Origin: CF-162 sp963667205
GTDB lineage: Bacteria; Chloroflexota; Dehalococcoidia; SM23-28-2; RBG-16-64-32
Length of the DNA stretch: 64,000 nt
NCBI GenBank assembly: GCA_963667205.1
Contig: OY762959.1
Span: forward strand, 1,550,001 to 1,614,000
Direction of reading: 5' to 3'
Part shown: positions 59,582-64,000 of the stretch, one piece after another
Position numbering within the stretch: the stretch's first letter is position 1
Layout of the letters: every line of letters begins with the position of its first letter
Program-made: the position numbers and the translations under genes
Notes under the pieces: model-generated
Told to the model about the DNA's origin: nothing
Seen by the model: the letters and a program-made list of their open reading frames with translations, nothing else
Databases searched by the model: none

Positions 59582-62092
59582 CTAGTCCGGCAAGGGAGGA
59601 ACCGTAACGTCCAGTGGCACGCTGGCAGTGGCGATGATGGGGGCTAAGGGGATGCCGGACGAGATGTCCCTGAGATCGCAGGTGATCGGTATGGGAAACG
59701 GTCCGTCAGGCGGGGAGCTGTGCAAATCATTGGTTACGGTTAGGGCACCGGGTCCGGACGGGACGTTCGTATCGTTGCCCCAACTCGCAGCGCCGCCGTC
59801 GACTACTTGAAAGCAGTAAATGGCCGCGGGTACGGACGTCGTGTATTGCACCGACACGGTTACGATGTACGTGCAGAGTTCGAAGGTTGCCTTGCACACG
59901 TGGTCTTCGCGGCGTTCGATGGTGTGGCCAACGATCGTGATGCTAGCGGGCGGGCCGCACATCGTCGGAACCGATGGCGAGGGTGGAATCGTCCAATCGT
60001 CCGGGTCATCGCCGTCATCCAGCCCATCGTTGTCGCTGTCGCAGTCCCGCTCGTTGGGCAGGCCATCGCCATCCCAGTCACGGACCCCGCCAAGAAACTT
60101 GTTGATCAGGTAGCCAGACGCATGGAACACGCTCTCCCTGACCTCCTCCTTGTCGGGGACGTCGTCCTGGTCGGTGTCCTGTTCGTTGGCGTTCGTGTGG
60201 AAGCGCTGGGTCTCGTCGAAGTCGATAATCCCGTCGTTGTCCGAATCGGCACTGATCCCGGCTTCGTCGTCGGGTGGGTTCGTCGCGGCTGAGGCCTGCC
60301 ACAAGTGGGTGAAGTTCTGAAGCGCGAGGTCGGCCCATAAGACTCCAAGCCATGGGTCGTGAATCCGAATGAATTTCTTCCCGATGAACGACCGGTAACC
60401 GGTGATGACGGTGGCGTGCGTGGACGTAACCGAGAGGAGAGGATCGCCGGCGTCGAGGGCGGCGGTTACGAACGCCCATTCCTGGTCGGTGCTCTTTGTC
60501 GAGGCATCGAACTCTGTAGGGGCAACGCCGAGGGCGAAGGAGAAGGCGTCGACAATTTCTGCGAGCCCCAGGCCATCACCCCAGTTGAGGTCATACTCGG
60601 GGCCGATAGTCCGGCCCCTGAATATCTCGTAGCCGATGCGGTCCTGGCTGAGGTTGCCGCCGGAGGAGTGGTTCATCATGGCCAGGGAGGCCAGCACGCA
60701 GTTCATGTTGTCCGCGGGATCGTTGACGTCCAGGTCGGGGTGCGCCCTATCCCAGGCGTGGTTACCGGTCTTAGAGGCCGCTTCGAGTTGTAGCATCGCG
60801 GTGTCTTTCCTCTGCTTCAGGTGGGAAACCGCCACGGTTACCGGGGCGCTCGCAGGCGCGGCAGCGACGAATGCTGGGTTGAGGCTGAACTGCTGGGGTG
60901 AAGAGAAGGAAGAGTCGCCGCTCGCACCGTTCGCGCGTACGCGCCAGAAGTAGTCGCCGGCCTCCAGTGCGGCGTCCAGACCCGGCGTGGCGACGGTCTC
61001 ATCTATTAGCGTCGGTGAGAACGCGTCGTTGTCCGCCACCTGCACTTGGTAGCTCTCGGCGCCGGCGACCGGATACCAGCTCAGCGCTACGGCCCCTGTC
61101 GAAAAGATGGCGCCGTCGAACGGCAGCAAAGCATCGACTGCGGGTTGCAGATTGGGCAGACCGGGTGTCGCGTCGCCGGGACCAAACGGGTGCCAGCCGG
61201 ACGGACCGATCGCCGTCGAGTCCGGTGCGCGGCCGATCGTCAGCCCGGGCTCGGGATCATCCCACACGCCACCGGTGCTGAGGCGGACCGGGTCAGCCTC
61301 GCCTGCCCCCCAGGCCACCCGGTCCAGCACCTCGCTGCCGTCCCTCAACTCCAACGACCCGGTCGTCTCGTCGAGGAAGGTCGATCCGACTTCAAACAAC
61401 AGCACACTTTCGCCAGCGATCTCCCCGACGCCCGGAATCACGAACTCATCGTCGCGCTCGTTCACAAGGAGCAGACCCGACGGGTCCGCCCCATCGCCCG
61501 TCGCCTTCAGTTCCACGTACGGATCCTCGCCAACGCCGGGCACGAATAGCACTTCGTTCAGCAGCATCTGACCGGCAGTCGCGCCAACCGTCACCAAGCT
61601 ACCGAAATCAGGGCAGGCTGGATCGACCTTCGGGGCGCTGAGGCCGGCGTCGAAACGCAGCGTCTTCAGCGAATCGACCGGGTTGAGCGCGCCCGAGCAA
61701 TCGCCGTCGCCCCAGACACGCTCGACCGCGTCCACCGCCACAGTTGAGCCAAGCCCGGGGCAGAGTCCCTGGATCGAGAGCGAACTGAGGCCGGCGTCCT
61801 TTCTCAGAAGCTTGAGTGAATCGATCGGGTTGACGCTGCCGGAGCAGTCGACGTCGCCCCACATCTCTTGCTGCGGTCCGGACTGAGGCGCGCTGTCAGT
61901 CAGATCGCCACCGAGTCCGGCCGCGATCGACCGCGAGCCGGATCCGACAAGGCTAAGCGCACCGACAAGAACGGCCAGGCCCGCGATCGCGATCAGGATC
62001 GACGGCTTGAGCCGCCGCTGGGGGCGCTTCTGCCCCCGCGCTGCTCGCTGTTTGCCGGTCAGCGACGATGTCGAGTCCTGAGTTTCCGTCAT
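59582..62092 (-). CDS. Secreted multidomain protein: paired dockerin-like repeats, lamin-tail, C39-like peptidase and Ca-binding repeats
   Basis: An intact 836-residue frame. After a signal/anchor (SILIAIAGLAVLVGALSLVG) come two N-terminal dockerin-like repeats: WGDVDCSGS with PIDSLKLLRKDAGL, and WGDGDCSGA with PVDSLKTLRFDAGL. A lamin-tail-like domain (LLNEVLFVPGVGEDPYVELK) and an FnIII-like domain (VALSWYPVAGAESYQVQVAD) follow. A C39-like papain-fold region has Cys in NMNCVLASLAMMNH, His in THATVITGY and HDPW. Aspartate-rich thrombospondin-3-like repeats (DSDNDGIIDFDE; DWDGDGLPNERDCDSDNDG) come next. Unlike the other dockerin proteins the repeats are N-terminal. The gene is the sole cargo between the two tRNA-fragment repeats. 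Confidence 0.85.
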   Translation of the reverse strand: MTETQDSTSSLTGKQRAARGQKRPQRRLKPSILIAIAGLAVLVGALSLVGSGSRSIAAGLGGDLTDSAPQSGPQQEMWGDVDCSGSVNPIDSLKLLRKDAGLSSLSIQGLCPGLGSTVAVDAVERVWGDGDCSGALNPVDSLKTLRFDAGLSAPKVDPACPDFGSLVTVGATAGQMLLNEVLFVPGVGEDPYVELKATGDGADPSGLLLVNERDDEFVIPGVGEIAGESVLLFEVGSTFLDETTGSLELRDGSEVLDRVAWGAGEADPVRLSTGGVWDDPEPGLTIGRAPDSTAIGPSGWHPFGPGDATPGLPNLQPAVDALLPFDGAIFSTGAVALSWYPVAGAESYQVQVADNDAFSPTLIDETVATPGLDAALEAGDYFWRVRANGASGDSSFSSPQQFSLNPAFVAAAPASAPVTVAVSHLKQRKDTAMLQLEAASKTGNHAWDRAHPDLDVNDPADNMNCVLASLAMMNHSSGGNLSQDRIGYEIFRGRTIGPEYDLNWGDGLGLAEIVDAFSFALGVAPTEFDASTKSTDQEWAFVTAALDAGDPLLSVTSTHATVITGYRSFIGKKFIRIHDPWLGVLWADLALQNFTHLWQASAATNPPDDEAGISADSDNDGIIDFDETQRFHTNANEQDTDQDDVPDKEEVRESVFHASGYLINKFLGGVRDWDGDGLPNERDCDSDNDGLDDGDDPDDWTIPPSPSVPTMCGPPASITIVGHTIERREDHVCKATFELCTYIVTVSVQYTTSVPAAIYCFQVVDGGAASWGNDTNVPSGPGALTVTNDLHSSPPDGPFPIPITCDLRDISSGIPLAPIIATASVPLDVTVPPLPD

Positions 62093-62124
62093 GATCGGGA
62101 TGCATCCTCTATGAAGTGTCGCCC

Positions 62125-62151
62125 ATTATAGACAGTTTCCGACGAGGTCAA
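62125..62151 (-). promoter_or_regulatory. Promoter of the C39/dockerin gene
   Basis: On the minus strand TTGACC is followed after 15 bases by a perfect TATAAT. The spacer is short but the -10 is consensus; it lies about 30 bases before the gene start. Confidence 0.5.
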
Positions 62152-62194
62152 GCGGGAACGGTGTCCGGCACTCGGACGGTCAGTGAGAAGACTT

Positions 62195-62317
62195 GACTCC
62201 CGGATACCTAGTCCGGGAGTCAAGGGAAACGGCCACTTCGGGCGACCGGCATAGATAGGGAAGCCACGTGGAGGGCCCGGTGGGATTCGAACCCACGACT
62301 CCCGGATTAAAAGTCAC
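62195..62317 (-). repeat. Candidate attachment site copy 2: tRNA-Lys 3' half plus downstream hairpin
   Basis: Second copy of the repeat at 59411-59532, with identical tRNA part (62269-62317) and a variant hairpin (62195-62221). It lies between the C39/dockerin cargo gene and the integrase. Again no 5' tRNA half is present. Confidence 0.8.
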
Positions 62318-62336
62318 ACGGTGCAGGCCTAATTGT

Positions 62337-62355
62337 TAAGGCGGTAGATGCGAAA
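62337..62355. repeat. Variant of the 20-bp motif, copy 2
   Basis: TAAGGCGGTAGATGCGAAA, three substitutions and one missing base relative to copies at 59550 and 62419. It immediately follows the tRNA fragment. Confidence 0.5.
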
Positions 62356-62418
62356 TCCGGGGTGAAACCGGGGTAAGAACAGGGTGAAAACGACCCCGCG
62401 CGAAAACAGGTCAATTGA

Positions 62419-62438
62419 TAAGGCGCCAGATACGGAAA
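62419..62438. repeat. 20-bp motif TAAGGCGCCAGATACGGAAA, copy 3
   Basis: Identical to copy 1 at 59550-59569, 2.87 kb away, here directly beside the CTTCAGGG array and the integrase gene. Confidence 0.6.
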
Positions 62439-62468
62439 CTTCAGGGGAGCTTCAGGGACACTTCAGGG
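62439..62468. promoter_or_regulatory. Three 11-bp-phased CTTCAGGG repeats, candidate integrase arm sites
   Basis: CTTCAGGG starts at 62439, 62450 and 62461, exactly 11 bases apart, one helical turn. A looser set of GGGGTGAAA-like units lies at 62361-62392. Both lie between att copy 2 and the integrase, where arm-type sites of tyrosine integrases are expected. Confidence 0.55.
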
Positions 62469-62497
62469 AAATCGGGGGGGTCCGGGGAGAACTGAAG

Positions 62498-63415
62498 TCA
62501 CGCTGCCGGGAGCGTTTTGAGCCGATCACCGGGACTGAACGAAGCGTGGGCCTGAGCCGCCTTCTCCGCATCGTACGAGGCCGTGTACCGGCGCAGCATC
62601 GCCGACGTTGAGTGCCCGAGGAGGCGCTGGACGTCGATCTCCCGGGCCTGCTGTTCAATCGCCCAGGTGGCGAACGTGTGACGGAAGCGGTGAGGGTGCA
62701 CCTTGGCGATGCCGCACTCTTCACCCAGCCTCTGGAAGATCGTCCGCATGGCGCTGCGGTTCAGGTGACGGCCGCCGCGGGCAGTCAGCAACAAGTAGCC
62801 TGGTGCGTCTCCTCGGAAAGAGCGGATGTAGTGCTCCAGTGCCTGACGCGCGCGCTCGCCGAAGCGGACCACCCGCTGCTTGTTCCCCTTGGCGTGCTTG
62901 ATCAGCATCCGTTGGGCAGCAAAGTCTACGTCCGCCAGCTCAAGATTAGCGAGCTCGCTGGCCCGGAGGCCTGTGTCGAGGAGTACCAGGATCAGGGCTT
63001 GGTTACGAGCCCCCTTCCGCGTGCCGGCGTCACAGTAACTGAGGAGTTGCTGGATATCGTCTGCCGTAAACGGCTGCACGACCTTCTGCGGGACCTTGAT
63101 GTTCTTGACCTTCATGAACGGGTTGGACGAGATGTAGTCGTGGCGGAGGAGCCAGGAGAAGAAGGCACGTGTCTCTCGCTGCCGTCGCCATTGCGTGATT
63201 GCGGAGACTCCCGTGCTCCCGACGTGGCCCAGGAACTCGTAGACGTCGGCTGGCCGAAACAGACCCGGATCGGCTGGTAGGCCCAGGCGCTCCACCACTC
63301 GCATGAAGAGTTTGAGCGTCTCGCCGTACGACCGAAGCGTTTCTGGCGACTTGCCCTCGATACCACATGACGTGATGTAGAGGGACGAGAGTGACTGGAG
63401 TGACTCGCTAACCAT
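62498..63415 (-). CDS. Tyrosine recombinase/integrase
   Basis: A 305-residue phage-type integrase. The N-terminal core-binding domain (SPETLRSYGETLKLFMRVVE) is followed by the catalytic domain with Arg151 (TGLRASELANL), Lys179 (AKGNKQRVV), His242 and Arg245 (HPHRFRHTFAT), His268 (RLLGHST) and nucleophile Tyr277 (MLRRYTAS). All catalytic residues are present and the frame is intact, so the enzyme should be active. It lies 180 bases from a tRNA-Lys 3' fragment, the usual att arrangement. Confidence 0.93.
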   Translation of the reverse strand: MVSESLQSLSSLYITSCGIEGKSPETLRSYGETLKLFMRVVERLGLPADPGLFRPADVYEFLGHVGSTGVSAITQWRRQRETRAFFSWLLRHDYISSNPFMKVKNIKVPQKVVQPFTADDIQQLLSYCDAGTRKGARNQALILVLLDTGLRASELANLELADVDFAAQRMLIKHAKGNKQRVVRFGERARQALEHYIRSFRGDAPGYLLLTARGGRHLNRSAMRTIFQRLGEECGIAKVHPHRFRHTFATWAIEQQAREIDVQRLLGHSTSAMLRRYTASYDAEKAAQAHASFSPGDRLKTLPAA

Positions 63416-63871
63416 CGGTCACATCACTCACTCAGCTGGGCTGATAAGTCAACTGAATCTGGCGTTATAGAGAGATCTCTGCCCGTGCCGAGAAGCGGTG
63501 GTACGTGGTTGCTCTCGCTCCGCGCCTGATAACCCGGACGCAGGTGTGCTCGAGAGAATGGCAGACGACCTGCGCCAGATGTAGATCACCGCCGCGAACG
63601 GTGCTCTTCAAGCAGAGTTATCGGCTGTAAGAAGAGCGACAGGTAGGTGATCAATGTGGGGCCTCCACTGGGTGCGATGCCCCAACGCTGCCCCCAACTA
63701 GCTCACGGCGTCAACCTTCCAGATACGGATGATATTTTGGCACCCCACAGGTGGCCTGAGTCGCTTCAGTCAATTTCTGCAACGCCCACCTACTCTGAGC
63801 TCGGCTTCGCAGCCTTGCTCGCACATCCTTTACATCCAACCCTTCGGCAGAGGGCAGCAGTCGGTGCCCCT
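63416..63871. other. Intergenic region without a recognised gene
   Basis: No convincing ORF, RNA or strong hairpin is seen between the integrase and the lpdA end. A CCAGATACGG string near 63719 echoes part of the 20-bp motif beside the att copies, and GC content is lower than in the housekeeping genes. Confidence 0.5.
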
Positions 63872-64000
63872 CTAATGGCGCCTGCCGAGATAGTGCGGAC
63901 TGAGCCCGAAGAATACCTCGGCTGCCTCCATGAGAGTCTCGCTGAGGGTCGGGTGGGGGTGGATGGTGAGGCGAAGATCATCGAGGCGGGCGCCAATCTC
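63872..64000 (-). CDS. lpdA: Dihydrolipoamide dehydrogenase, C-terminal end (partial)
   Basis: The last 42 codons of a gene entering from the right edge. The peptide reads GARLDDLRLTIHPHPTLSET and then MEAAEVFFG, containing the conserved HPHPTLSE with the active-site His-Glu pair of lipoamide dehydrogenases. The enzyme reoxidises lipoamide in 2-oxoacid dehydrogenase or glycine cleavage complexes. A short tail (LSPHYLGRRH) ends the protein. Confidence 0.85.
   Translation of the reverse strand, partial: EIGARLDDLRLTIHPHPTLSETLMEAAEVFFGLSPHYLGRRH

Overview
The window is high-GC bacterial chromosome, most likely from a member of the Chloroflexota (Dehalococcoidia/Tepidiforma-like). This is inferred, not proven. 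The supports are an F420-type LLM oxidoreductase, many secreted proteins with paired dockerin-like WGDVDCSG...PVDSLxxLRxDAGL repeats, a Ser/Thr kinase/FHA/PP2C signalling set, a SpoIIIAA-like ATPase with R3H domain beside tmk and rpsT, and GAACN4GTTC-type LexA boxes. Many otherwise well conserved genes carry one to three in-frame stops or single-base frameshifts (about 20 sites). I annotate these as single genes with the break stated; sequence error is the most economical explanation.

Layout. 0-6.4 kb is a signalling block: an FHA-type ABC transporter (N-terminus outside the window), a membrane Ser/Thr kinase whose extracytoplasmic part ends in PKD-like repeats and a cohesin-like domain, an FHA-winged-helix regulator and a PP2C phosphatase. 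6.4-24.3 kb is metabolism: a ferredoxin-dependent 2-oxoacid oxidoreductase, a glutaredoxin-thioredoxin reductase fusion, rhodanese, amidase, an F420-type oxidoreductase, three aldehyde dehydrogenases, an enoyl-CoA hydratase/TetR pair with a clear operator, a secreted NIDO/dockerin/P-domain protein and fumarase. 24.3-29.3 kb holds a large ATPase-TPR-BTAD regulator followed by a bank of tiny peptide genes, two of them paralogous and lying in a tandem duplication. 29.5-48.9 kb is mostly housekeeping: CAP/dockerin protein, ABC exporter, bipA, pdxT, R3H ATPase, tmk, rpsT, SCP2, LCP ligase, lytic transglycosylase, thrB-lysC, a UbiA prenyltransferase, MBL-fold and HIT proteins.

48.9-52.65 kb is a compact prophage-like module with two promoters that each carry a LexA box in the spacer, a large terminase and a portal gene that stops abruptly at about 52.62 kb. 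52.7-63.4 kb is an accessory island of four secreted dockerin-like proteins (collagen-like, beta-helix, TolB-like propeller, C39-peptidase-like). The last lies between two 122-bp direct repeats that contain the 3' half of a tRNA-Lys gene, beside a tyrosine integrase. The C-terminus of a dihydrolipoamide dehydrogenase gene ends the window.

Working together: the most striking theme is a possible cell-surface cohesin-dockerin network in which the receptor-side cohesin-like module belongs to a transmembrane protein kinase and the dockerin-like partners are diverse secreted proteins, at least one of them carried on a tRNA-targeted mobile unit. A second theme is the regulator with downstream paralogous micropeptides, which could be a peptide-signalling or leader system.
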